Of a DNA stretch of 64,000 nucleotides, positions 8,936 through 17,830 are shown in pieces; within the stretch, counting starts at the first letter, position 1; each line of letters begins with the position of its first letter. The DNA lies in NCBI RefSeq assembly GCF_002174305.1, contig NZ_MIJB01000029.1, positions 1 to 64,000 on the forward strand, read 5' to 3'. The position numbers and the translations under genes are program-made. The notes below the pieces were generated by a model. That model was given only the letters and a program-made list of their open reading frames with translations, made no database searches and was not told where the DNA came from. This stretch comes from Aeromicrobium sp. PE09-221. Its GTDB lineage: Bacteria > Actinomycetota > Actinomycetes > Propionibacteriales > Nocardioidaceae.

Positions 8936-10059
8936 CGGCCGTCGACGAGGGTCGCCCTGCTCAGATCGAGCGACCCCGGCTGCTCGACCTCCCCGAGACC
9001 GTTCCCGAGCTTCCGCGGGCGGGCCGGGGGAGGATCATCGCACTGTTCATCGTCGGCGGAGCCGGCCTGGTCATCGCGGTGCTCACCTCCGCGGCGATCG
9101 GTCAGATGCAGATCCCGGTGTTCGAGGTGATCGGTGCGCTGTGCCGTCGCGCTGAACTGATCTGCGGCGCCGACGCCAGCAGGATCAACGGGGATGCGGC
9201 CGTCTGGGAGGTCCGGCTGCCACGAGTCGTCCTCGGGGTGCTCGTGGGCGCCTCCCTGGCGGCGGCGGGCGCCGTGATGCAGGGCGTCTTCGGCAACCCG
9301 CTCGCCGATCCCGGCGTGATCGGCGTGTCCTCGGGCGCGGCCCTCGGCGCGAGCCTGGCCATCGTGCTGGGTCTCGGCGCGACGAGCTCCTTCGCGATCC
9401 CGGCGGGAGCTTTCGTCGCCGGCATCCTCACCTCTTTCCTGGTGTACTCGATGGCTCGCTCCTCCGGCCGGACCGAGGTGGTGACGCTCATCCTCACCGG
9501 GGTGGCGGTCAACGCGGTGGCCGGGGCGGGGCTGGCCTATCTGACCTTCGCCGCCGATACCAACCAGCGCGAGCAGATCGTGTTCTGGCAGATGGGCAGT
9601 CTCAACGGCGCCCTGTGGGAGCAGGTGCGCACCGTCGCCCCGATCCTCATCATCGGGTTGATCGCGGCGCTGCTCCTGGCTACGAAGCTGGATCTGCTGT
9701 CCCTCGGCGACGATGCGGCCCGCCACCTGGGCATCGATATCGAGCGGTTGCGGATCATCGCCATCGTCGTGGTCTCGGTGTTGACGGCTGCGGCGGTCGC
9801 CTTCGCCGGGATCATCGGCTTCGTCGGCCTGGTCATCCCTCATCTCATCCGCATGCTCGTCGGCCCGGGACACCGGGTGCTGATCCCCGCGAGTGCGATC
9901 GGCGGCGCATTGATGCTGACCGTCGCCGACATGTTCGCCCGCACCGCGGTGCCCTATGCCGAGCTTCCGCTGGGCATGCTCACTGCTCTGGTCGGCGGGC
10001 CGTTCTTCTTCTACCTGATCCGTCGGTCCCGCGACCGCGCCGGGGGGTGGGCGGCATGA
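8932..10059 (+). CDS. hmuU: Heme ABC transporter permease HmuU
   Basis: 375 aa, FecCD/BtuC-type permease with about 9-10 membrane helices. Family features are visible: RLPRVVLGVLVGASLAAAGA near the first periplasmic loop, the GVFGNPLADPGVIGVSSGAALGA stretch, and the C-terminal IGFVGLVIPHLIR coupling region that contacts the ATPase. Forms the membrane channel for heme with HmuV. GTG start at 8932 has GAGGAGGG just upstream and overlaps the hmuT stop. Its own stop overlaps the hmuV start (ATGA). Siderophore permeases share this fold; the heme assignment comes from the Hta and heme oxygenase neighbours. Confidence 0.9.
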   Translation: MTAVDEGRPAQIERPRLLDLPETVPELPRAGRGRIIALFIVGGAGLVIAVLTSAAIGQMQIPVFEVIGALCRRAELICGADASRINGDAAVWEVRLPRVVLGVLVGASLAAAGAVMQGVFGNPLADPGVIGVSSGAALGASLAIVLGLGATSSFAIPAGAFVAGILTSFLVYSMARSSGRTEVVTLILTGVAVNAVAGAGLAYLTFAADTNQREQIVFWQMGSLNGALWEQVRTVAPILIIGLIAALLLATKLDLLSLGDDAARHLGIDIERLRIIAIVVVSVLTAAAVAFAGIIGFVGLVIPHLIRMLVGPGHRVLIPASAIGGALMLTVADMFARTAVPYAELPLGMLTALVGGPFFFYLIRRSRDRAGGWAA

Positions 10060-10916
10060 CGGCGTTGATCACCAGGGCCACTGTCCCGCGGGCGCCGGAG
10101 CTCGGTCAGATCGTGCTGGAGGCGCGCGGCGTGAGCGTCGATCTCGGTGGAACCCAGATCATCGACGGCATCGACCTGGACGTGAGGTGCGGCGAGATGC
10201 TGGCCATCGTCGGGCCGAACGGCGCCGGCAAGTCGACGCTGCTGGCGGCCCTCGCGGGCGACCGCCGCTATCGGGGCAGCATCACGGTCGACGGACGCGA
10301 GGTCTCCCGCTGGCGGGCGCCCGATCTCGCTCTGCGGCGGGCGATGCTGCGCCAGGAGAACACGCTCAGCTTCCCCTTCACCGTGCTCGACGTGGTCAAG
10401 ATGGGCCGAGCTCCCTGGCAGCGGATCACGACCCCGGCGGAGAACGAGCGGGTGATCGCGATGGAGATGACCCGCACCGACACTCTCCGCTTCGCCACCC
10501 GGCCCTTCACCTCGCTGTCCGGTGGCGAGCGTGCCCGGGTGTCGCTGACACGGGTGCTCGTGCAGGCCACGCCCGTGCTGCTGCTCGACGAGCCGACCGC
10601 CGCCCTCGACATGAACTATCAGGAGCAGGTGCTGGCCATCGCCCGGCAGGCGGCTCGCCGCGGCTGCGCGGTGGCCGTCGTGCTCCACGACCTGGCCGCG
10701 GCCGCGGCCTACGCCGACCGGCTGCTGCTGCTCGACGACGGCCGGCTGAGCGCGGTCGGCACCCCGGCCGAGGTCCTCGACAGCACCAGGCTCACCGAGG
10801 TCTACCGCCACCCGATCGAGGTGACCCCGCGCGCCGACGGCGTGCTGAACGTCGTCCCGATGCGGTTCGCCGACGACACCCCGCCCCGCCCGACTTCGAT
10901 GGAGGCAACACCATGA
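10056..10916 (+). CDS. hmuV: Heme ABC transporter ATP-binding protein HmuV
   Basis: 286 aa. Walker A GPNGAGKST, signature LSGGERARV, Walker B LLLDEP with the following TAALD, and the switch His in VVLHDLA are all present, so it should be an active ATPase. Energises heme import through HmuU. ATG start at 10056 is chosen because it overlaps the hmuU stop (ATGA); the frame is open far upstream only because it shadows hmuU. Its stop overlaps the next gene (ATGA), keeping the surface Hta genes translationally coupled to the transporter. Confidence 0.9.
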   Translation: MTALITRATVPRAPELGQIVLEARGVSVDLGGTQIIDGIDLDVRCGEMLAIVGPNGAGKSTLLAALAGDRRYRGSITVDGREVSRWRAPDLALRRAMLRQENTLSFPFTVLDVVKMGRAPWQRITTPAENERVIAMEMTRTDTLRFATRPFTSLSGGERARVSLTRVLVQATPVLLLDEPTAALDMNYQEQVLAIARQAARRGCAVAVVLHDLAAAAAYADRLLLLDDGRLSAVGTPAEVLDSTRLTEVYRHPIEVTPRADGVLNVVPMRFADDTPPRPTSMEATP

Positions 10917-11854
10917 CCGACCGCTGGACCGCATCAGGCCAGCCCGATTCCCGCGTGGGTCTTCTCGTGGCTCGGCTGGGAGCCGTGCTCGCGTTGCTGA
11001 CCGCGATGCTGTTGACACCCGCGGGCCCGGCGTCCGCTGCCGGGAGCGTTTCGGTGTCCCCGGCGCCCAGCGCCTCGGGGCCGACCACAGTGACGCTCTC
11101 GGGCTCCGGATTCCAGTACCAGCCCAACGCACCCGGCGGCGTCTACGTGTTCTTCGGCGCGGTCAGCGACCCCGCCGGAGGATCGTGGTCGCCGAGCCAA
11201 GGCGGGAAATCCGGTCAGTCCTTCGCCTATGCGAGCACCGGCGGCTCCCAGCTCCTGATCGCCTTCGAGGGCGGGGACTCGGCCGAGGCGGCCAACGGCA
11301 TGATCCGCCCCGACGGCACCTGGTCCGCCCAGATGACCATCCCCGGCAGCACCTTCGAGGCGACCTCGGGCAATCCGCACGCCGGTCAATCGGCCGCCGG
11401 CGAGACGATCGACTGCACCGTCGTGCAATGCGGCATCATCACCATCGGCGCACACGGCATGTGGAATGCCAATAACGAGAGCTTCACGCCGATCAGCTTC
11501 GGCGGCAACCCCACCGGGGGGTTCCAGGCCCCGGCCGGCAGTGCGGACACCACCGCCGCCGGCGGTGGCGGTCCCGTCGCGGTGCCCGAGCAGGAGAGCC
11601 CGGACGACCAGGCCGAGCCCGAGCCCACGGCGGAGCCCAGCCCCGTGACCGACGACGAGCCGCAGGCCGCGGCCCAGGTGACCGACGATGAGGGATCGGC
11701 GGTCTCATGGATCGTCATCGGCGTGTTCGCCGTGGGCCTGCTGGCATTGGTCGCCGCGCTCATCACCCTCGTCCTTCGATCTCGGCGACAAGTCCGACAG
11801 CCGACCCCTGTCAGCGCCGGTGCAGTGCCGGCAGATACCAAGGAGCAGCAGTGA
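10913..11854 (+). CDS. Membrane-anchored surface protein with one CG-GAHG domain
   Basis: 313 aa: signal peptide (~1-43), one ~150-residue domain (~45-198), a Pro/Glu/Asp-rich linker and a C-terminal membrane helix (~240-262) with a basic tail. There is no LPxTG motif. The domain carries IDCTVVQCG...GAHG (Cys 168, Cys 173, His 181), the signature seen three more times in the next two proteins. The beta-rich pattern and Cys pair recall the neocarzinostatin fold, but this is by eye only. No HtaA domain is recognised. Coupled to hmuV and to the next gene by 4-nt overlaps, so it probably acts in heme capture or relay at the membrane. Confidence 0.75.
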   Translation: MTDRWTASGQPDSRVGLLVARLGAVLALLTAMLLTPAGPASAAGSVSVSPAPSASGPTTVTLSGSGFQYQPNAPGGVYVFFGAVSDPAGGSWSPSQGGKSGQSFAYASTGGSQLLIAFEGGDSAEAANGMIRPDGTWSAQMTIPGSTFEATSGNPHAGQSAAGETIDCTVVQCGIITIGAHGMWNANNESFTPISFGGNPTGGFQAPAGSADTTAAGGGGPVAVPEQESPDDQAEPEPTAEPSPVTDDEPQAAAQVTDDEGSAVSWIVIGVFAVGLLALVAALITLVLRSRRQVRQPTPVSAGAVPADTKEQQ

Positions 11855-14277
11855 CCAGTGTCATGATCCCTCAGCGGCGATATCGGTGGCGCTCGTGGAC
11901 CGCGGCGGTTCTCGCGGCGGCGGTCGGAACCGTGGCGCTGACAGGTGTCGCCTCCGCTGGCACCGCACAGGCCCGACCGGCCTCCGCGGCCGCGGCGGAG
12001 TCGGCCGTCACCGTCAATTCCGGCACGCTCGAGTGGGGTGTACGCGCCTCGATCCGCAACTACCTGGAGAACTTCGAACACACCGCCGGCTGGGTGGAGG
12101 CCCGAGACGGGGCGACCTACGACCCGGGCGATCCGGCGATCGTGTTCTCCGACGCCAACGGCTGGGTCGATACCGAGCAGCAGTCTGCCGAGCTCTCCTT
12201 CGCCGGTGAGGTGCAGATGTTCGGCTTCGGCGAGGACTGGCTGTGGTTCGAGGACGTGCGGGTGACGGTCGACGGCGGCGATGCCGAGATCATCGCCGAT
12301 GTCATCCAGAGCTACAACGTCAAGGAACGTCGCGATGACGTGACACTCGCGACCTTCGAGCTGCCCGATGGCGCGGTGGGAGTCGAGGACGGCACGCTCG
12401 AGATCGCCGCTGGGGAAGGGCTCTTCACCGAGACGGTATGGAACGAGCACCTGCCCAAACTGGGGGGCGCGGCCACCTACGGTCCGCCGAACGACTTCAC
12501 CGACCCGTTCTCGGTGACCGCGGAGCTCGAGGGATCCACCCCCGGCCCGGGTCCCGAGCCGACCGAACCGGAGCCCACCGAGCCCGAGCCGACGGGTCCC
12601 GTGCCCACCGTCCCGGCACCCGACCCCGACGAGGCCCCGTACGGTACGAGCCGGGGTACGCCACTCGCCGGCACCGATTCCTACATCGCCGTGACGCCCG
12701 GATACGCACTCGACCCCGACGGTACGACGAGGGTCACCGTCGAGGGATTCAACTTCAATCCCGGGCCGGCGGTCGAGCCCGGCACCGGCAGCGGCGGCAT
12801 CTACGTCGGTCTTGGGCAGGCAGCTGATCCCGATACCGAGAACTGGCGGCGCAGTAAGGGCGGTGTCACCGGCCCCGGTGCGGATCTGGATTATGCGTCA
12901 CCCCGGTTCGTGGCACATCAGAACTCCGCTGATGGCGATGTCGCCGATGCCATGATGGACGCCGACGGCTACTGGAAGTTCGAGCTCGACGTCCCCGGTT
13001 CGACGCTGGAGAGCTTCTTCGGCGGCAGCGCCATCGACTGCCTGGAGAGCCGCTGCGGCGTCTACAGCTTCGGAGCGCATGGCGTCGTCAATGCGGACAA
13101 CGAGGCCGCCACCTTCCTTCACTTCCCCGGTGACGGCACCGAGGACGGCTGGCCCCCGCGTGAGAACGAGAATCCGGACGCCCCGCCGACGAGTGAACCC
13201 GATCCGCTGCCAGCCGACAGCCAGCTCACCGATGCCAACCGCGGTGGTCTGACCGAGGTCAGCCGTAGTGGACGCGCGCTGACGGTGGGCGTCGGGCAGG
13301 AGCACGCCCAGCAATGGGTCGGCGCCACGCTGCATCCGGATCCGGCGTTCATCAGCTGGTACCGGGTGAGCGGCAACGGCAATATCACCGTCACCCTCCC
13401 GTCGGGCATCGCGGAGGGTGAACATCGGCTCTCCGTGGTGGACCGGGATTCCGAGCTGCTCGGCTGGTTGCCGTTCAGCTATGCCGTCGACCAGAAGCCC
13501 CCGCCGACCGGTCCTCCAGGTGAGAACCCCGGTGGCGTCGATAAGAACCCGCATGGTTCCAGCACGGGTGAGAACCCACAGAGCGGGGCGAGGCTGACGG
13601 TGGAGCCGGCCTATGAGCTCGAGGACGAGGGGCAGAAGGTCACGCTCACCGGCGAGGGGTATCCCACCTCCAACGGCGGCAGCAACTTCGGCGGGGCCTA
13701 CATCATGTTCGGCTGGATCGATCCCGAGCTCGGGGGGAGCTGGGGACCGTCGGGAGACGGCGTCGGTGGACACGGCTATGTGTACATCGAGGGCGAGGAG
13801 AACCAGAGCATGGTCAGCTATCCCGGAAACACCACCGTGCCCGGTTTCCCGACGATGGACGAGGACGGCGACTGGGAGGCCGAGTTCACCATCGCCTCCT
13901 CGCGGTTCACCGCCTTCGGCCAGGACGTCGACTGCTACACGATGCAGTGCGGTGTCATCACGATCGGCGCTCACGGACAGGCGAATGCGGGTGTGGAGGT
14001 GTTCACGCCGGTCTACTTCGACGCCGACGGCTCGTCGATCGACCCCGATGCCCGTCCCGTCGCCGGCGGTCAGGGCGGTGACGGTCCGGGACTCGGTACC
14101 GATGGGCTCGCCCCGGCCGCGGGAGCACCCGCCGGATTGAGCGCCGCCACTGGCCTGGTCGACGGCTCGGACCCGGCCGCGGCCCGTCTGGTGGCCCTCA
14201 TCGGCCTGCTGATCGCGGCGGCCGGTTCCCTGGGCTTGGCCTCCCTCTGGGCCACTCGCCCCGTTCCACGTTCCTGA
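11851..14277 (+). CDS. htaA: HtaA-domain heme-binding surface protein
   Basis: 808 aa. After a signal peptide (~1-42) comes an HtaA domain (~56-228, opening with GTLEWGVRASIRNYL), the heme-binding module of corynebacterial HtaA. Then an EPTEPEPT linker, a CG-GAHG domain (~277-428; Cys 397, Cys 402, His 410), a GW module (~458-545), a second CG-GAHG domain (~579-725; Cys 695, Cys 700, His 708), and a C-terminal membrane helix without LPxTG. GTG start at 11851 has AAGGAG six bases upstream and overlaps the previous stop. Expected to take heme from host or environmental proteins and pass it to HmuT. The gene symbol is by domain, not by full-length similarity. Confidence 0.8.
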   Translation: MTSVMIPQRRYRWRSWTAAVLAAAVGTVALTGVASAGTAQARPASAAAAESAVTVNSGTLEWGVRASIRNYLENFEHTAGWVEARDGATYDPGDPAIVFSDANGWVDTEQQSAELSFAGEVQMFGFGEDWLWFEDVRVTVDGGDAEIIADVIQSYNVKERRDDVTLATFELPDGAVGVEDGTLEIAAGEGLFTETVWNEHLPKLGGAATYGPPNDFTDPFSVTAELEGSTPGPGPEPTEPEPTEPEPTGPVPTVPAPDPDEAPYGTSRGTPLAGTDSYIAVTPGYALDPDGTTRVTVEGFNFNPGPAVEPGTGSGGIYVGLGQAADPDTENWRRSKGGVTGPGADLDYASPRFVAHQNSADGDVADAMMDADGYWKFELDVPGSTLESFFGGSAIDCLESRCGVYSFGAHGVVNADNEAATFLHFPGDGTEDGWPPRENENPDAPPTSEPDPLPADSQLTDANRGGLTEVSRSGRALTVGVGQEHAQQWVGATLHPDPAFISWYRVSGNGNITVTLPSGIAEGEHRLSVVDRDSELLGWLPFSYAVDQKPPPTGPPGENPGGVDKNPHGSSTGENPQSGARLTVEPAYELEDEGQKVTLTGEGYPTSNGGSNFGGAYIMFGWIDPELGGSWGPSGDGVGGHGYVYIEGEENQSMVSYPGNTTVPGFPTMDEDGDWEAEFTIASSRFTAFGQDVDCYTMQCGVITIGAHGQANAGVEVFTPVYFDADGSSIDPDARPVAGGQGGDGPGLGTDGLAPAAGAPAGLSAATGLVDGSDPAAARLVALIGLLIAAAGSLGLASLWATRPVPRS

Positions 14278-14332
14278 TTCCCCCCACAGCTCGGTCACGC
14301 CTTGTGTCCGAGCCCCACACAGAAGGAAAGCA

Positions 14333-17056
14333 ATGAAGAGATCCCCTCGATCCCGCGATGTGCTGCGGCGGTCGCGACGAGCGGCGGTTGTCGCGACGGC
14401 GGTCAGTGCGCTCGGGGTGGCCACACTCGCGCCGGCAGCAGCCGAGCAGACGCAGGCTGTCCCACTGTCGAATGGTGCCGAGCGCACTCTTACCGTCACT
14501 CCAGATGCCGGGCTGAACACCGACGGTGAAAGCACGCTCACCCTCGACGGCTCCGGCTTCGCGACCACCACGCCCTCGGGCAGCAGCTTCGGTGGCGCCT
14601 ATCTGCTGTTCGGTGTGGTGACGCCGAAAGATCCAGCCGATCCCGATAGCTGGGGCCCGTCCAAGCGGGGCGTCGCGGGGGTGAACTACAAGTACGCCGC
14701 CGGCGCGGGCGTCTACCAGAGCATGGTCAATTATCCCGGCAGTACGACACAACCGGGTGTACCGACGATGGATGCGAACGGCGATTTCCAAGCCGAACTG
14801 GTCATTCCTGGTCCCCTTTTCGAGGCACAGGCCGGTGGCGAGATCGACTGCTTCGTCGAGCAGTGCGGTGTCATCACGATCGGGGCCCACGGTCAGGTCA
14901 ACGAGGGAGTCGAGACCTTCACCCCGGTCTCCTTCGAGGAGGTCGACGAGGGGGTCGCTCCGTCGTTCACGACCGATCCGGTGTCGGTGTCGGTGGTCGA
15001 GGGTGAGTCGGCGTCCTTCGAGGTGGAGGTGGCTGGTGATCCGGTTCCGGAGTTGCAGTGGCAGCGTGCGGCTGCTGGTTCGGATGAGTGGTCCGATGTT
15101 GCGGATGCGACTGGTTCTGAGTTGACGGTCGCCGAGACCACGCTGGCCGATGATGGTGCCCGGTTCCGTGTGGTGGCCACGAATAGCGCCGGCGAGGTGA
15201 CCTCTGCTGCGGCGACCTTGACCGTCACCGAGGCGGCCGTGGTGGCTGAGCCGACGACGGTGCGGGTGCTCGGGCCCGATGGCTCGGACTTCCCCGGGTT
15301 CTTCGTGGGCAGGGCTGGTCCAGGAGAGCTGCGTGCGTCGGTGACTCCGCAGGATGCTGCTGGCGTCGTGGAGTTCTTCGATGGTGACACCAGTCTCGGC
15401 AGGGCCGAGGTCGAGGACGGTGCCGCGTCGGTGGTCACCGATGCTTGGCCTGCTGGTGGGGAGCGGTCGGTGACGGCGACGTTCACCCCGGACGATGCTG
15501 AGGCCTTCGAGCCCTCGGAGACCACCTCGGCGGGCCGGTATCAGGTGGTCGACCCCAAGCGCGTGATCGATGACATCGTCGTCGGTGATGAGGGTGTGCG
15601 TCAGGTCGGTTCGGCCTCGCTGGACTGGTCGATCGCCAATATGTACAACAGCTTCGGCTACTGGTTCGACAAGCAGGCGATCAGTGGCAATGTGACCGTC
15701 CCCGATCTCGTCGAGGGTGATCCGTTGTACAACACGCAGCGGAAGTTCACGTTCAGCGAGGGTTCTGGTTCTCAGGATGCTGCCGGTAACACCGTCATCT
15801 CCTTCGAGGGCACGGCACGGGTCACCTCTGGTGCGGCGAATCAGTGGAACTTCACCGATCCGCAGGTGCATATCAGTCCTGAGGGTGAGGGTTATGTGAC
15901 TGCGGAGTTCTCGGGCTACTTCCGGATCGAGGGCATGGCCGAGTACGACTACGGTCCTGTCCGGGTGACTGTCGCGACGTTCCGTGACGCGGAGGTCACG
16001 ACCGATGAGGACGGCGTCTCTTCTCTGACCGTCGATCCGATCTGGGAAGGCCAGGCCGATGAGGGCACCTGGATGACCGGTTCGACCGCCTCGTTCCCGA
16101 ACGAGTTCACGTCGTTGCTGTACTCGGGTATCCGGTCGTTCTTCTACCAGAGCGGGTCGAGCGCCGATTCCTACAAGAAGCCGCTGCCGATCACGCTGGG
16201 TTACACGGTCGATACGAGCGTGGCTCCGTCGTTCACGACCGATCCGGTGTCGGTGTCGGTGGTCGAGGGTGAGTCGGCGTCCTTCGAGGTGGAGGTGGCT
16301 GGTGATCCGGTTCCGGAGTTGCAGTGGCAGCGTGCGGCTGCTGGTTCGGATGAGTGGTCCGATGTTGCGGATGCGACTGGTTCTGAGTTGACGGTCGCCG
16401 AGACCACGCTGGCCGATGATGGTGCCCGGTTCCGTGTGGTGGCCACGAATAGCGCCGGCGAGGTGACCTCTGCTGCAGCGACCTTGACCGTCACCGAGGC
16501 CGTGGCGCAGCCGCCGGCGGGCGACCCCCGGGTGCCCGGTGAGGACGAACTGACCGATGACACGGCCGGAGACGTGGAATTCGTCTCCTACGAGGACGGT
16601 GTCCTGGTCATGGACGTCGGCGAGCACCTGTCCGGCGAATGGCTGGGCCTAACGGTGTTCTCCGATCCGCAGTCGCTCGGTTGGAAGCTGGTCTCCGCCG
16701 ATGGTCGCATCTCGGCCGAGGTCGAGCTCGATCCTGGCGAGCATCGTGCGGCGGTCACCGATGAGGACGATGCCCTTGTCGGCTGGGCGGCTTTCACCGT
16801 CCCCGGTGACACCGATGGCGGTACCGATGGTGGCACTGATGGCGGTACCGATGGGGGTACCGATGGCGGTACCGATGGTGGCACCGATGGTGCGGGCTCC
16901 GGTAACGCCGGGTCCGGCACCGATCTCGATGCGCCGGGACCGAAGGCTGACGGTTCGCTGCCGACGACCGGTGCGGCCGTCGGACTTGCCGCCATCCTGG
17001 CCGCCATGGGAGCCATTGCCGCTGGTCTGATGCTGCGGAGGCGCCAGAGCCTCTGA
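14333..17056 (+). CDS. LPTTG-anchored HtaA-like surface protein with Ig repeats
   Basis: 907 aa. Order: signal peptide (~1-38), CG-GAHG domain (~52-201; Cys 173, Cys 178, His 186), Ig-like repeat (~209-301), bacterial Ig-like domain (~305-403), diverged HtaA domain (~420-625, SLDWSIANMYNSF), a second near-identical Ig repeat (~631-723), GW module (~735-825), a Gly-Thr-Asp-Gly repeat linker, then LPTTG (~876), membrane helix and RRRQ tail. Sortase would link it to the peptidoglycan. Start ATG follows AAGGAAAG. Codon use between ~14.95 and 16.5 kb favours GGT/GTT/TCT more than the neighbours, suggesting imported or recently shuffled repeat DNA. Confidence 0.8.
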   Translation: MKRSPRSRDVLRRSRRAAVVATAVSALGVATLAPAAAEQTQAVPLSNGAERTLTVTPDAGLNTDGESTLTLDGSGFATTTPSGSSFGGAYLLFGVVTPKDPADPDSWGPSKRGVAGVNYKYAAGAGVYQSMVNYPGSTTQPGVPTMDANGDFQAELVIPGPLFEAQAGGEIDCFVEQCGVITIGAHGQVNEGVETFTPVSFEEVDEGVAPSFTTDPVSVSVVEGESASFEVEVAGDPVPELQWQRAAAGSDEWSDVADATGSELTVAETTLADDGARFRVVATNSAGEVTSAAATLTVTEAAVVAEPTTVRVLGPDGSDFPGFFVGRAGPGELRASVTPQDAAGVVEFFDGDTSLGRAEVEDGAASVVTDAWPAGGERSVTATFTPDDAEAFEPSETTSAGRYQVVDPKRVIDDIVVGDEGVRQVGSASLDWSIANMYNSFGYWFDKQAISGNVTVPDLVEGDPLYNTQRKFTFSEGSGSQDAAGNTVISFEGTARVTSGAANQWNFTDPQVHISPEGEGYVTAEFSGYFRIEGMAEYDYGPVRVTVATFRDAEVTTDEDGVSSLTVDPIWEGQADEGTWMTGSTASFPNEFTSLLYSGIRSFFYQSGSSADSYKKPLPITLGYTVDTSVAPSFTTDPVSVSVVEGESASFEVEVAGDPVPELQWQRAAAGSDEWSDVADATGSELTVAETTLADDGARFRVVATNSAGEVTSAAATLTVTEAVAQPPAGDPRVPGEDELTDDTAGDVEFVSYEDGVLVMDVGEHLSGEWLGLTVFSDPQSLGWKLVSADGRISAEVELDPGEHRAAVTDEDDALVGWAAFTVPGDTDGGTDGGTDGGTDGGTDGGTDGGTDGAGSGNAGSGTDLDAPGPKADGSLPTTGAAVGLAAILAAMGAIAAGLMLRRRQSL
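14957..15234 (+). repeat. 278-bp direct repeat, copy 1 (Ig-like domain)
   Basis: Encodes the first Ig-like domain of the LPTTG protein. By eye it matches 16223-16500 at 277 of 278 positions; the one difference is a synonymous G/A in GCG-to-GCA near the end. The two copies are separated by 988 bp encoding another Ig-like domain and the HtaA-like domain. Confidence 0.9.
16223..16500 (+). repeat. 278-bp direct repeat, copy 2 (Ig-like domain)
   Basis: Second copy of the Ig-like coding repeat (see 14957-15234). Near-identity at DNA level, including synonymous sites, implies recent duplication or ongoing gene conversion. Recombination between copies would delete the HtaA-like domain while staying in frame. 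Confidence 0.9.
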
Positions 17057-17083
17057 GCGTCCGCCGGAGGGACAGCTCCCTGG

Positions 17084-17114
17084 GGTCCGGCCGCCCGTGC
17101 CGGGCGGCCGGGCC
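17084..17114 (+). terminator. GC-rich hairpin between the htaA-like gene and hmuO
   Basis: GGTCCGGCCGCCC (17084-17096) pairs with GGGCGGCCGGGCC (17102-17114) around a 5-nt loop, with one T-G wobble. It lies 28 nt after the LPTTG protein's stop and before hmuO, so it may terminate or reduce read-through within the heme operon. There is no T-tract. Confidence 0.6.
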
Positions 17115-17152
17115 CCGCACCCATGACGTGATCGATTGAAAGGACGGTGGCC

Positions 17153-17830
17153 ATGACGGCTACGACCAATGAGCAGACCCTCTCCGCACGGCTCCGGGCG
17201 GTGTCGTTCGGTGGCGCCCATTCGGAGGGTGCCGAGGAAGCTGCCGAACCCGGCCGCTACTACGAGCTCTTCCTGCGGGGAGGGCTCAACGGCGAGCAGG
17301 TGGCGGCGCAGGTGGTGCAGCATCTGCAGATGTACCGGCCGCTGGAGGAGGCGGCCCGCCACCACGACGCCGAAGGCCGATTCCCCTTCCGGTTCCCGGA
17401 GCTCGATCGGGTACCGGCGCTGGAACGCGACCTGGAGTTCTGGCTCGGGCCGTCCTGGAACGAGCAGGTCATCGCGACGCCACGGATCGCGGCCTATGTC
17501 GACCGTTTGAATGAGGTGATCTTCGACTCGGTGCCGCTGTTCGTCGCCCACCAGTACACGCGCTACCTCGGTGATCTCTCGGGGGGCCAGTCGATCGGCA
17601 AGAGGTTCCGCAAGGCCTATGAGCTGACTGATTGGCGGGGGGCGGAGTTCTACCGCTTCGAGCAGATCGACGACCCACGGGCTTTCAAAGACCGGTATCG
17701 CGCGGCGCTCGACTCCTATGGCTTCACGGCCGACGAGATCGCATTGATGGAGGACGAGGTACGTACCGCCTACCGGTTGAACAACCGGGCGGCCCTCGAC
17801 CTGGAAGAACTGCTCGGCGAGGCGCCGTGA
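17153..17830 (+). CDS. hmuO: Heme oxygenase (biliverdin-producing)
   Basis: 225 aa, the size of corynebacterial HmuO. The proximal heme-ligand His is at ~23 (GGAHSEGAEE, near HmuO His20), and the distal-helix signature YTRYLGDLSGGQ is intact. Opens the heme ring with O2 and electrons, releasing iron, CO and biliverdin in the cytoplasm. ATG 17153 is preferred over GTG 17147 because AAAGGA lies 8 nt before the ATG but only 2 nt before the GTG. It ends the import pathway encoded upstream, and its stop overlaps the next lipoprotein gene (GTGA). Confidence 0.93.
   Translation: MTATTNEQTLSARLRAVSFGGAHSEGAEEAAEPGRYYELFLRGGLNGEQVAAQVVQHLQMYRPLEEAARHHDAEGRFPFRFPELDRVPALERDLEFWLGPSWNEQVIATPRIAAYVDRLNEVIFDSVPLFVAHQYTRYLGDLSGGQSIGKRFRKAYELTDWRGAEFYRFEQIDDPRAFKDRYRAALDSYGFTADEIALMEDEVRTAYRLNNRAALDLEELLGEAP

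Noticed and set aside
16801-16890. Tandem GGTACCGATGG-type repeats as a possible CRISPR or satellite array
   Set aside because: They are in frame and encode a Gly-Thr-Asp-Gly wall-spanning linker just before LPTTG; there are no spacers.
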